Of a DNA stretch of 8,647 nt, positions 1-5,344 are shown one piece after another. Numbering within the stretch: position 1 is the stretch's first letter; each line of letters opens with the position of its first letter. Source of the stretch: Oscillospiraceae bacterium (GTDB taxonomy: Bacteria > Bacillota > Clostridia > Oscillospirales > Ruminococcaceae); assembly GCA_029062865.1 (NCBI GenBank), contig JAIDPG010000185.1, positions 1 through 8,647 of the forward strand. The letters run 5' to 3'. The notes below the pieces were generated by a model. That model ran no database searches. It saw only the letters and a list, made by a program, of their open reading frames with translations, and was not told the origin of the DNA. Made by a program: the position numbers and the translations under genes.

Positions 1-19
1 ATTGAAATTTATGCGGTCT

Positions 20-34
20 TGCAGCGCAGCTGCA
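20..34. repeat. short inverted repeat after the SOD-like gene
   Basis: Six-base arms TGCAGC and GCTGCA separated by a 3-base loop lie just beyond the stop codon of the minus-strand SOD-like gene. On that strand the hairpin is not followed by a clear U-run (the next bases are AGACCGCATAAATTT), so it is at best a weak terminator. The rest of 1-35 shows nothing else. Confidence 0.3.
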
Positions 35-35
35 C

Positions 36-437
36 TCAAAGAATTCTGTTGAGCAATGCGCACGCGACCTCGGGCGTTTCACTTCCCACACGCAAGTGCA
101 GCACAAGCGGTCTGCCCGCGATCTGCGTGGAGTTTACCCTGTCGAGATACACCTGCATTGAAGCCTTGCCGTCCGCGTCGGACATCGCGTCGGGGAGTAT
201 CAGTATCTTCTCGCCGTGCCCCGCGCACTCCTCGCCCTCGTGTACGTGAAACGCGAACTCGCTCGTCTTTGGCAGCCCCTCGATATCCCCCTGCAAATAG
301 ATCCCGTTGGGGAGAAAATACACGTGGATAAGCCCTTTGACATCCGGGTAATCGGCGTTGCCCTTAAGCTCCGCCTGCAAAACCGGGCGATCCTGCTCCA
401 CAAACGAATATTTTGTAACGTTTTTCAGATCCTGCAT
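36..437 (-). CDS. Cu/Zn superoxide dismutase-fold protein, zinc loop reduced
   Basis: The 133-residue product has the landmarks of the SodC fold. FHVHEG (H64, H66) matches the paired copper histidines; C71 and H74 in CAGH match the disulfide cysteine and the bridging histidine; a DADGKA turn (87-92) and GRPLVLH (H114) match the later beta-strands and fourth copper histidine; VAC (C126) matches the second disulfide cysteine. The stretch that normally carries the other zinc ligands is almost gone: no histidine lies between H74 and H114. The electrostatic loop before C126 is also short, and the position of the usual catalytic Arg/Lys (three before the cysteine) is Glu123. There is no signal peptide, so it is probably cytoplasmic, which is unusual for SodC. 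The start is set by GAGGTGAT (plus positions 443-450) five bases upstream. Family membership is well supported; superoxide dismutation is not. It could be a copper-only SOD or a non-enzymatic copper-binding relative. Confidence 0.8.
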   Translation of the reverse strand: MQDLKNVTKYSFVEQDRPVLQAELKGNADYPDVKGLIHVYFLPNGIYLQGDIEGLPKTSEFAFHVHEGEECAGHGEKILILPDAMSDADGKASMQVYLDRVNSTQIAGRPLVLHLRVGSETPEVACALLNRIL

Positions 438-551
438 AAAAAATCACCTCGTGAAATTATATGCAAGCGGGCTTGTCCTTTTTCCCGGAAAAGCCTGATT
501 TGACGGCGTTTTTCCCAGCCTTCGGCAAGGAAAAACGAGTGAAAACAGCGT
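438..551. other. intergenic spacer between the two minus-strand genes
   Basis: This 114-base gap contains the ribosome binding site of the SOD-like gene (443-450), a minus-strand TATAAT at 456-461 without a matching -35 box, and the inverted repeat at 507-537. The SOD-like gene may be co-transcribed with the upstream hypothetical gene or have its own weak promoter; the sequence does not decide. Confidence 0.5.
507..537. repeat. 9-bp inverted repeat with an inner 3-bp stem
   Basis: CGTTTTTCC (507-515) is perfectly complementary to GGAAAAACG (529-537), and the middle contains a further GCC-TTC-GGC mini-stem (518-526). It sits just past the stop of the 209-residue hypothetical gene on the minus strand, where a terminator or processing hairpin would be expected. 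Neither side has the usual U-run after the stem, so it is not a canonical intrinsic terminator, although the U-rich arm could matter. Confidence 0.45.
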
Positions 552-1181
552 TTAACCCTGCGCCGAAAGTTTATTTAAGAGCCGCTCAAGCTCTTCTTCA
601 AGCGCTCCGTAGAACAACGTGAACAGAATGTCGCAGCTGCCGAGCAGGAACATATTCCTGTTGCCGACCGCCGCAAGCGCGGGCACATAGCCGTAGATGT
701 AGCTTTTGTACCACTCCGCGTCGTAAGCGGGGACGGGCTTGCCGAGCTTCACAAGGCGGCGGACCTCCTCAAAATCGTCGGCGATGATGTTCTCGAAATT
801 GCCCGCGCCCTTTGACAACACCATATCGTAAACCGTCTTTATCTGCTTGTCGTTGAGCGAGCCGGACGGCGTTTTGACATTCTTCAGTTCCGGCAGCCGC
901 ACCGCGAAGGAATAAACCATAAGCGACAGCACGCGCTCGTACTCCGGCGAGCTCATCTCCCTGCACCGCTCCTTATCGAGCTTGATGCCCGTGTTGTAAA
1001 GGCAGGTGGTATCGGTGATGTTTTTCAGCGTGATTTTGAAAATATCCTTGACGTTGATGTTGTAAAAATCCTTGTCGCCGATCATATAGATATATTTCAC
1101 CGCGTTAAACAAAGAAACGCCCGCCTTGACGATAGTATCCGAGATCATAGTATAGGCGGTGCGCTCGCTGATAAATTCCAT
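552..1181 (-). CDS. hypothetical protein, 209 aa
   Basis: I do not recognise the family. The product is a mixed-charge, probably helical soluble protein without a signal peptide. It has three cysteines (C60, C73, C183), a Tyr-rich stretch around 153-165 (YDAEWYKSYIYGY) and a short hydrophobic patch near 176-192 that is marginal for a membrane helix. The C-terminus (ALEEELERLLNKL) looks amphipathic. The start is supported by GGGAGGG (plus positions 1188-1194) six bases before the ATG, and by a strong promoter about 90 bases further upstream. Codon use and G+C resemble the neighbouring core genes, so it looks native and expressed. The SOD-like gene lies 114 bases downstream on the same strand and may share its transcript, but that does not assign a function. 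Confidence 0.8.
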   Translation of the reverse strand: MEFISERTAYTMISDTIVKAGVSLFNAVKYIYMIGDKDFYNINVKDIFKITLKNITDTTCLYNTGIKLDKERCREMSSPEYERVLSLMVYSFAVRLPELKNVKTPSGSLNDKQIKTVYDMVLSKGAGNFENIIADDFEEVRRLVKLGKPVPAYDAEWYKSYIYGYVPALAAVGNRNMFLLGSCDILFTLFYGALEEELERLLNKLSAQG

Positions 1182-1195
1182 AATTTACCCTCCCA

Positions 1196-1231
1196 GTTGT
1201 TAGTTTGATAGTGGTCAGTAGTTAGTTGTTA
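1196..1231. repeat. five degenerate 7-bp repeats in the minus-strand leader
   Basis: Read on the plus strand, the stretch divides into GTTGTTA, GTTTGATA (one base longer), GTGGTCA, GTAGTTA and GTTGTTA. The outer two units are identical (1196-1202 and 1225-1231). The array lies between the predicted transcription start and the ribosome binding site of the minus-strand hypothetical gene. It resembles short tandem heptamer repeats found in intergenic DNA of some bacteria; its function is unknown. Confidence 0.55.
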
Positions 1232-1240
1232 CGGTTTTAT

Positions 1241-1255
1241 GCGGGCTTCACCCGC
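1241..1255. repeat. 5-bp G+C hairpin in the minus-strand leader
   Basis: GCGGG (1241-1245) pairs with CCCGC (1251-1255) across a CTTCA loop. In the minus-strand transcript this falls about 20 bases after the predicted start, and the next bases are ATAAAAC, so an early-termination role is possible but weak. On the plus strand only three Ts follow. Confidence 0.35.
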
Positions 1256-1278
1256 TTTCAAATCAGTATCTTAATTAC

Positions 1279-1307
1279 ATTATACTCTTTTCTGAAGGAT
1301 TTTTCAA
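1279..1307 (-). promoter_or_regulatory. sigma-A promoter for the 209-aa hypothetical gene
   Basis: On the minus strand, TTGAAA (plus positions 1302-1307) and a consensus TATAAT (1279-1284) are separated by exactly 17 bases. Transcription would start near 1272, giving a leader of about 90 nt that contains the hairpin at 1241-1255 and the heptamer repeats. Confidence 0.8.
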
Positions 1308-1362
1308 GAGGAAAAGGAAAATTTAATTGAGAACGGCGAATATAGCCTCCCTCCCCGACATT

Positions 1363-1377
1363 CTTACCTCTTACCTC
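1363..1377. repeat. two tandem copies of a 7-bp unit
   Basis: CTTACCT occurs twice in direct tandem (1363-1369 and 1370-1376) followed by C. It is another heptamer-period repeat in the same intergenic region as the array at 1196-1231, but its unit sequence is different. Confidence 0.5.
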
Positions 1378-1417
1378 TAAAATTCCGACTTTTAATTGTT
1401 AAAATTGTCTAAAATTC
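1377..1417 (+). promoter_or_regulatory. phased TAAAATT repeats upstream of the chemoreceptor promoter
   Basis: TAAAATT occurs at 1378-1384, 1400-1406 and 1410-1416, spaced 22 and 10 bases, close to whole helical turns. The 9-mer CTAAAATTC is repeated exactly at 1377-1385 and 1409-1417. A further AAAA lies at 1420-1423, directly before the -35 box. This could be an A-tract bend or UP-like element, or a regulator site; no known operator is recognised. Confidence 0.35.
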
Positions 1418-1427
1418 GCAAAACCCC

Positions 1428-1456
1428 TTGATTTATTTTGCAATAAGTTGTATAAT
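1428..1456 (+). promoter_or_regulatory. sigma-A promoter for the PocR-chemoreceptor gene
   Basis: TTGATT (1428-1433) and consensus TATAAT (1451-1456) are 17 bases apart. Transcription would start near 1463, about 90 bases before the chosen ATG, with the strong hairpin at 1469-1509 beginning within a few bases of the RNA 5' end. Confidence 0.8.
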
Positions 1457-1468
1457 AAAATTGTAGCC

Positions 1469-1509
1469 TTTTGCTTCTTTCCCTGCCAGCGGCGGGGAAA
1501 GAAGCAAAA
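1469..1509 (+). promoter_or_regulatory. long near-perfect leader hairpin
   Basis: The arms 1469-1483 and 1495-1509 are perfectly complementary over 15 bp. Pairing continues inward through one G-U pair and three G-C pairs (1485-1487 with 1491-1493) to a 3-base AGC loop, giving about 19 stacked pairs. It starts about 6 nt from the predicted transcription start. No U-run follows, so it is not a normal terminator, and it ends 28 bases before the ribosome binding site, so it does not directly mask it. Possible roles are 5'-end stabilisation against exonuclease, a protein-binding site, or a dispersed palindromic repeat. I recognise no riboswitch family here. Confidence 0.6.
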
Positions 1510-1537
1510 CACGGCATTTTCTCAATAATCAGGATTT

Positions 1538-1543
1538 GGAGAG
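1538..1543 (+). promoter_or_regulatory. ribosome binding site deciding the chemoreceptor start
   Basis: GGAGAG lies 8 bases before ATG 1552. The open frame extends back to a TTG at 1471, but that codon is inside the leader hairpin and has no ribosome binding site, so 1552 is preferred. Confidence 0.7.
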
Positions 1544-1551
1544 CGAATATT

Positions 1552-2586
1552 ATGGAAATGGATAATCTTACGCTGAACGACCTTATCGGAACATCGGAGC
1601 TCCGCGGGGTGCTGGAATCGTTTGCCGCCGCTACGGGAATGGCAATAGGCTACGTCGACAAGACGGAAAGCTACCCCACCGACGCGAAATGGTGCAAGCG
1701 GCAGGGGCTTTGCGAGAACTGCCTGAAGCACTCGTCCGAAGGGGCAAGCCGCTGCAGGAAATTTATGGAAAAGTGCGTTGAGGAAGCGAAGCGCACCGCG
1801 CTGCCGCATGTTGATACGTGCTATGTGGGCGTTACCGAGTTCGCCGCGCCCGTTATTGTCCGCGGCGAGTATGTCGGGGCGCTTATCGGCGGGCAGGTGT
1901 TTGCCTCCGGCAAGCCCGACAGCCGCAAAATGACTTCAACGGCTCACTCGCTGAATATCGACGCGAACAAGTACATAGAGCTCGCGGAGGCGATTGAAAC
2001 AATGCCCGACCAGCGCGTTGAGGCGGCGGCTAATCTTGTAATGAAAATGGTTACGGATCTCGGCGAGTGGGGATATATGCGCGTGGCTTCCGCAAGGCGC
2101 GGCGAGCTCGCCCGCGAGGGCGGCGAGGACGGCGATGGAATTCCCGAGACGGAGCTCCGGAAGAAGATCAACACCACCGTCAGCCTTATTGACGAGGCGA
2201 AGCACGGCTGCGAGCGCATAAAGAACGCCGTCGTTACATCCACAAAGCACGTCGACAAAACGGACGCTATCGTAAAGTCGATAGAGAACGCTTCGACGCA
2301 GCTGACGCTTATCGGCTTCAACGCGTCTATCGAAGCGAAGAGAGCAGGCGCAGCGGGCGCAGGCTTTAACGTAATCGCGCAGGAGGTGCGCACCCTGTCG
2401 GACCGCAATACGAAAAACGTCGGTGCAATCGAAGAAACGCTCAACGGCATCAAGAAGGATATGGGCGACATCAACAACCAGATCCGCACGCTGATAGGCG
2501 ACGTTGAAAACATAGCCGACTCGATGAACGAGCTTTCTTACGCCGCAAACGAGGTCGAAAATCCCGGGGAACAAACGGAAGAGTAA
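1552..2586 (+). CDS. cytoplasmic PocR-domain methyl-accepting chemotaxis protein
   Basis: The 344-residue product has two parts. Residues ~7-175 resemble the PocR sensory domain (PAS-like ligand-binding fold first described in the propanediol regulator PocR): an opening DLI/ELRGVLESFA segment, a cysteine-rich middle (C48, C54, C57, C68, C75, C90) and the strand pattern APVIVRGEYVGALIGGQV (99-116). Residues ~200-335 form a coiled-coil methyl-accepting signalling domain whose hairpin tip reads FNASIEAKRAGAAGAGF (256-272), followed by IAQEVRTLSDR; this is the CheA/CheW contact region. There is no membrane helix or HAMP domain, so it is a soluble receptor sensing an internal ligand, and the signalling arms are much shorter than in classical receptors. 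The cysteine spacing could bind a metal, cobalamin-like ligand or FeS cluster, but none is shown. No che genes are nearby. It has its own promoter and terminator, so it is probably monocistronic. Confidence 0.85.
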   Translation: MEMDNLTLNDLIGTSELRGVLESFAAATGMAIGYVDKTESYPTDAKWCKRQGLCENCLKHSSEGASRCRKFMEKCVEEAKRTALPHVDTCYVGVTEFAAPVIVRGEYVGALIGGQVFASGKPDSRKMTSTAHSLNIDANKYIELAEAIETMPDQRVEAAANLVMKMVTDLGEWGYMRVASARRGELAREGGEDGDGIPETELRKKINTTVSLIDEAKHGCERIKNAVVTSTKHVDKTDAIVKSIENASTQLTLIGFNASIEAKRAGAAGAGFNVIAQEVRTLSDRNTKNVGAIEETLNGIKKDMGDINNQIRTLIGDVENIADSMNELSYAANEVENPGEQTEE

Positions 2587-2606
2587 TTTGTTTAGTGATT
2601 TTGCAC

Positions 2607-2640
2607 AAAAAGCCTTGCATTAAGCAAGGCTTTTTGATTT
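2607..2640 (+). terminator. intrinsic terminator after the chemoreceptor gene
   Basis: A perfect 12-bp stem (2607-2618 with 2624-2635, core GCCTTGC/GCAAGGC) with an ATTAA loop is followed by TTTTT and then GATTTT. It begins 21 bases after the stop codon and separates this gene from nadE. Confidence 0.9.
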
Positions 2641-2645
2641 TCCTC

Positions 2646-2674
2646 TTGATATTGAAACGGTTTTGTAGTATAAT
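2646..2674 (+). promoter_or_regulatory. sigma-A promoter for nadE
   Basis: TTGATA (2646-2651) and consensus TATAAT (2669-2674) are separated by 17 bases. Transcription would start near 2681. That leaves a normal leader for a start at 2713 but almost none for the ATG at 2689. Confidence 0.8.
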
Positions 2675-2699
2675 AAAAATGGAGTCTTATGTTCGGTTT

Positions 2700-2707
2700 G
2701 GGGGAAA
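2700..2707 (+). promoter_or_regulatory. ribosome binding site deciding the nadE start
   Basis: GGGGGAAA lies five bases before ATG 2713. The earlier in-frame ATG (2689) has only GGAG four bases away and lies about 8 nt from the predicted transcription start, so 2713 is chosen. It also gives an N-terminus (MQDGFIKVAA) that matches the family pattern. Confidence 0.6.
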
Positions 2708-2712
2708 TCACA

Positions 2713-4620
2713 ATGCAAGACGGATTTATCAAAGTCGCGGCAGCAACGCCGAAAATACGCGTCGCGGACTGCGAATACAACGCCGGCGCGATCATCGTGC
2801 TGATGAGCGAGGCGCGCGAAAAGGGCGTAAATATCCTTGTGTTCCCGGAGCTTTGCGTTACGGGCTACACGTGCCACGACCTGTTTTACCAGAAAATGCT
2901 GCTGGACGGCGCGAAAGAGGCGCTTTTGCGTATCGTAAGCGCGTCCGCAAATTCCGATATGCTTGTGACGGTCGGGTGTCCGCTCGTTTGGGAGGGAAAG
3001 CTGTTCAACTGCGCCGCGGTGTTCCAAAACGGCGAGATATTGGGCTTTGTTCCGAAGAAGTATCTCCCGAACTACAACGAGTTTTACGAGGCGCGGCAGT
3101 TTACTCCCGCGGAGGACGGCTTGTGCGGCGTGATAGCTTTCGACGGCAAGAACGTTCCGTTCGGGGATATTGTTTTTGAGTGCGAGAGCATTCCCGAGCT
3201 GAAATTCGGCGTGGAGCTCTGCGAGGACCTGTGGGCTCCCGAGCCGCCGTCGATTAAGCTCACAAAGGCGGACGCGACGATAATCGCGAACCTTTCCGCG
3301 TCAAACGAGACAATAGGCAAGGACGACTACCGCCGCGATCTGGTGAGAGGGCAGTCGGCGAGGCTGATGTGCGGATATATCTACGCGAGCGCCGGCGACG
3401 GCGAAAGCACGCAGGATCTCGTGTTCGGCGGTCATCGTATGATTGCGGAAAACGGCTCTATGCTCAGCGAGAGCGAGCTGTTCACAACGGGGCTTACTAT
3501 AAGCGAGATCGATATAGAAAAGCTGGCTTTGGAGCGCAGAAGAAACAATTCTTTCCAATTCACAAGCGATATTTTTATGCACGTGGGCTTCGGCTTGAAG
3601 CCGCGCGAGACTACTCTCACGCGGAGGATCGAGGCAATGCCGTTCGTGCCGTCCGTCGCGGGCGAGAAAGCGAAGCGCTGCCGCGACATTCTGACGATGC
3701 AGGCGCACGGGCTTTCAAAGCGCATTGAGCACACGAACTGCAAAACGCTCGTCATCGGCATTTCGGGCGGGCTGGACAGCTCGCTGGCGCTGCTGGTCTG
3801 TGTGGAGGCGATGAAGCTCCTCAACCGCCCTATGAGCGATATAATCACGATAACGATGCCGTGCTTCGGCACGACAAAGCGCACCAAATCCAACGCCGAG
3901 AAGCTTTGTAATATCCTCGGCACGGACTTGCGCGTTATAGATATTTCGGACAGCGTGCGGCAGCATTTCAAGGACATCGGGCAAGACGAAAGCGACCACT
4001 CCGTGACCTACGAAAACGGACAAGCGCGTGAGCGCACGCAAGTGCTTATGGACATCGCGAACAAGGAAAACGGAATGGTAGTCGGCACGGGAGACCTGTC
4101 GGAGCTCGCGCTCGGGTGGGCTACGTACAACGGCGACCATATGAGTATGTACGGCGTGAACAGCTCCGTCCCGAAAACGCTGGTGCGGCATATTGTTTAT
4201 TACTACGCGGAAACGTGCGGCGACGACGCGCTTCGCGAGGTGCTTCTTGACATCTTCAACACGCCCGTTTCCCCGGAGCTTATCCCGCCCGAAAACGGCG
4301 AGATCTCGCAAATCACCGAGGACCTTGTCGGTCCTTATGAGCTGCACGATTTCTTCCTGTATAACGGCATACGCTGGGCGTTCCCGCCGAGAAAGGTATT
4401 CCGCTTGGCGAAACTCGCGTTTAAGGACAGCTTCGACGACGAGACGATTTTGAAGTGGCTGAAAACGTTCTATCGCCGCTTCTTCTCGCAGCAATTCAAG
4501 CGAAGCTGCCTGCCGGACGGCGTGAAGGTCGGCTCGGTGACGCTTTCGCCGCGCGGAGACTGGCGAATGCCGTCCGACGCGCAGGCGGCGCTGTGGCTTG
4601 AGGAGCTGAACGGCCTTTAA
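2713..4620 (+). CDS. nadE: glutamine-dependent NAD(+) synthetase
   Basis: This 635-residue cytoplasmic enzyme makes NAD from deamido-NAD (nicotinate adenine dinucleotide), ATP and glutamine, the last step of NAD biosynthesis. The N-terminal nitrilase-type glutaminase domain (~1-280) shows the complete Glu-Lys-Cys triad: E46 in FPEL, K115 in VPKKYLP and C170 in ELCEDLW. The C-terminal synthetase domain (~310-635) shows the ATP pyrophosphatase loop SGGLDSS (351-357) and the GTGDLSELALGW motif (458-469). The length fits the two-domain bacterial form represented by the Mycobacterium enzyme, rather than the short ammonia-dependent NadE. It follows a dedicated promoter and the terminator of the previous gene. 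No strong terminator follows it, so read-through into the genes ahead of polA is possible. Confidence 0.97.
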   Translation: MQDGFIKVAAATPKIRVADCEYNAGAIIVLMSEAREKGVNILVFPELCVTGYTCHDLFYQKMLLDGAKEALLRIVSASANSDMLVTVGCPLVWEGKLFNCAAVFQNGEILGFVPKKYLPNYNEFYEARQFTPAEDGLCGVIAFDGKNVPFGDIVFECESIPELKFGVELCEDLWAPEPPSIKLTKADATIIANLSASNETIGKDDYRRDLVRGQSARLMCGYIYASAGDGESTQDLVFGGHRMIAENGSMLSESELFTTGLTISEIDIEKLALERRRNNSFQFTSDIFMHVGFGLKPRETTLTRRIEAMPFVPSVAGEKAKRCRDILTMQAHGLSKRIEHTNCKTLVIGISGGLDSSLALLVCVEAMKLLNRPMSDIITITMPCFGTTKRTKSNAEKLCNILGTDLRVIDISDSVRQHFKDIGQDESDHSVTYENGQARERTQVLMDIANKENGMVVGTGDLSELALGWATYNGDHMSMYGVNSSVPKTLVRHIVYYYAETCGDDALREVLLDIFNTPVSPELIPPENGEISQITEDLVGPYELHDFFLYNGIRWAFPPRKVFRLAKLAFKDSFDDETILKWLKTFYRRFFSQQFKRSCLPDGVKVGSVTLSPRGDWRMPSDAQAALWLEELNGL

Positions 4621-4633
4621 CGGCGGAGCGCCG
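4621..4633 (+). repeat. 5-bp hairpin directly after nadE
   Basis: CGGCG and CGCCG pair around a GAG loop immediately after the nadE stop codon. The next bases are CATAAAT, not a U-run, so it is a weak terminator candidate at most. Confidence 0.3.
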
Positions 4634-4644
4634 CATAAATCCCT

Positions 4645-4654
4645 CCTTAACGGG
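4645..4654 (+). repeat. direct repeat CCTTAACGGG, left copy
   Basis: This 10-mer occurs again at 5327-5336. The two copies bracket the AT-rich gene at 4738-5307, as a target-site duplication or recombination scar would. No transposase or terminal inverted repeats are seen in between. Confidence 0.45.
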
Positions 4655-4723
4655 ATTCGATTGTAATGTGGAATAACAATAGGGTATTTGAACTATTTTG
4701 CATTATAAAAAGCAAGTACTGAT

Positions 4724-4730
4724 AAGGTGG
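4724..4730 (+). promoter_or_regulatory. ribosome binding site deciding the AT-rich gene start
   Basis: AAGGTGG lies seven bases before ATG 4738. The in-frame TTG at 4732 would be one base away, too close, so the ATG is used. Confidence 0.65.
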
Positions 4731-4737
4731 TTTGGTC

Positions 4738-5307
4738 ATGGGAAGGAATATAAAACGCACTAAAATAATTGCTGTTTCAATTTGTGCAGTGTTAGACGTA
4801 GTGTTAACTGCTTTAAGCTTTGTATGGATTATGTACTTGAACTCCGATTCATATGTAAAAGATTCCTTTGCAAAAAACTACAAATCTTTCAATTGTGTTT
4901 CGGAATATTTTGTCAAGGTATCAAAAAATTACCCCGACAATACAACATTCATGATTGGGCGCGTTAATAATGACGGTCATTATGAATTTGACTATGTAAT
5001 TCGCCGAATGGAATCATGGGAAGAAGTTCTTTGGAAAACCTCTGATTTTCCAAAAGAAGAGGAGAAAAAAGCGTTAAACAAAGTATTTAGGTTATGCGGT
5101 GCCGGATCACTATCTATGAGAAAAAGAAACAATGCCTGTGTGATTGAATTCAGCTTCAATAACAATTCGGACAATTGGAAAGAGATCGTCTACTCTACTG
5201 ATCCAAAGCAAAACATATCTGACAGTCTCAGAGGTTCTATGAGCGAAAGTTATAGGTATTCTAATATCGAGCTTGCGGAAAATTGGACATTTTGGTATAC
5301 CACATAA
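4738..5307 (+). CDS. hypothetical membrane-anchored protein, AT-rich
   Basis: I do not recognise this 189-residue protein. A basic N-terminus (RNIKRTK) precedes one hydrophobic helix at ~9-34, so the rest (35-189) probably faces outside as a signal-anchored domain. There is no lipobox with a following cleavage pattern. The outer domain is rich in Asn, Ser and aromatic residues and has three cysteines (C53, C120, C134). Base composition differs sharply from its neighbours: I count 57 G+C in the 180 bases at 4741-4920 (about a third), against 36 of 60 (60%) in the nadE segment 3241-3300. Codons are correspondingly AT-rich. With the 10-bp direct repeats on both sides this suggests recent acquisition. 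I found no convincing own promoter; a TATAAA at 4704-4709 has no properly spaced -35 box. No stop or frameshift interrupts it, so it appears intact. Confidence 0.75.
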   Translation: MGRNIKRTKIIAVSICAVLDVVLTALSFVWIMYLNSDSYVKDSFAKNYKSFNCVSEYFVKVSKNYPDNTTFMIGRVNNDGHYEFDYVIRRMESWEEVLWKTSDFPKEEEKKALNKVFRLCGAGSLSMRKRNNACVIEFSFNNNSDNWKEIVYSTDPKQNISDSLRGSMSESYRYSNIELAENWTFWYTT

Positions 5308-5326
5308 AATATAGCTAAAAATTCTA

Positions 5327-5336
5327 CCTTAACGGG
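5327..5336 (+). repeat. direct repeat CCTTAACGGG, right copy
   Basis: This second copy of the 10-mer at 4645-4654 overlaps the ribosome binding site (GGGGAG, 5334-5339) of the next gene. The element between the copies, including one of them, is 682 bases long. Confidence 0.45.
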
Positions 5337-5344
5337 GAGCAAGA

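Noticed and set aside
456..484. minus-strand TATAAT as a separate promoter for the SOD-like gene
   Set aside because: The matching -35 position reads GAAAAA, and the transcription start would fall at the edge of the ribosome binding site, leaving almost no leader.
1471..1551. 27-residue N-terminal extension of the chemoreceptor from a TTG start
   Set aside because: The TTG lies inside the leader hairpin, has no ribosome binding site and is within about 10 nt of the predicted transcription start; ATG 1552 has GGAGAG 8 bases upstream.
1463..1551. riboswitch in the chemoreceptor leader
   Set aside because: Apart from the long hairpin, I see no conserved aptamer sequence of a known class and no terminator or ribosome-binding-site switch.
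1936..2574. 212-residue minus-strand open frame opposite the chemoreceptor gene
   Set aside because: It is antisense to a clearly recognisable gene, with no promoter or ribosome binding site and no family pattern.
2652..2674. TTGAAA at 2652-2657 as the nadE -35 box
   Set aside because: It is 11 bases from the -10 box; TTGATA at 2646-2651 has the correct 17-base spacing.
2595..3179. 194-residue open frame on the plus strand overlapping nadE
   Set aside because: It runs through the terminator and then out of frame through nadE; the translation is Arg-rich and typical of a shadow frame in G+C-rich coding DNA.
4688..4709. TTGAAC and TATAAA as a promoter for the AT-rich gene
   Set aside because: The spacer is only 10 bases, far from the usual 16-18.
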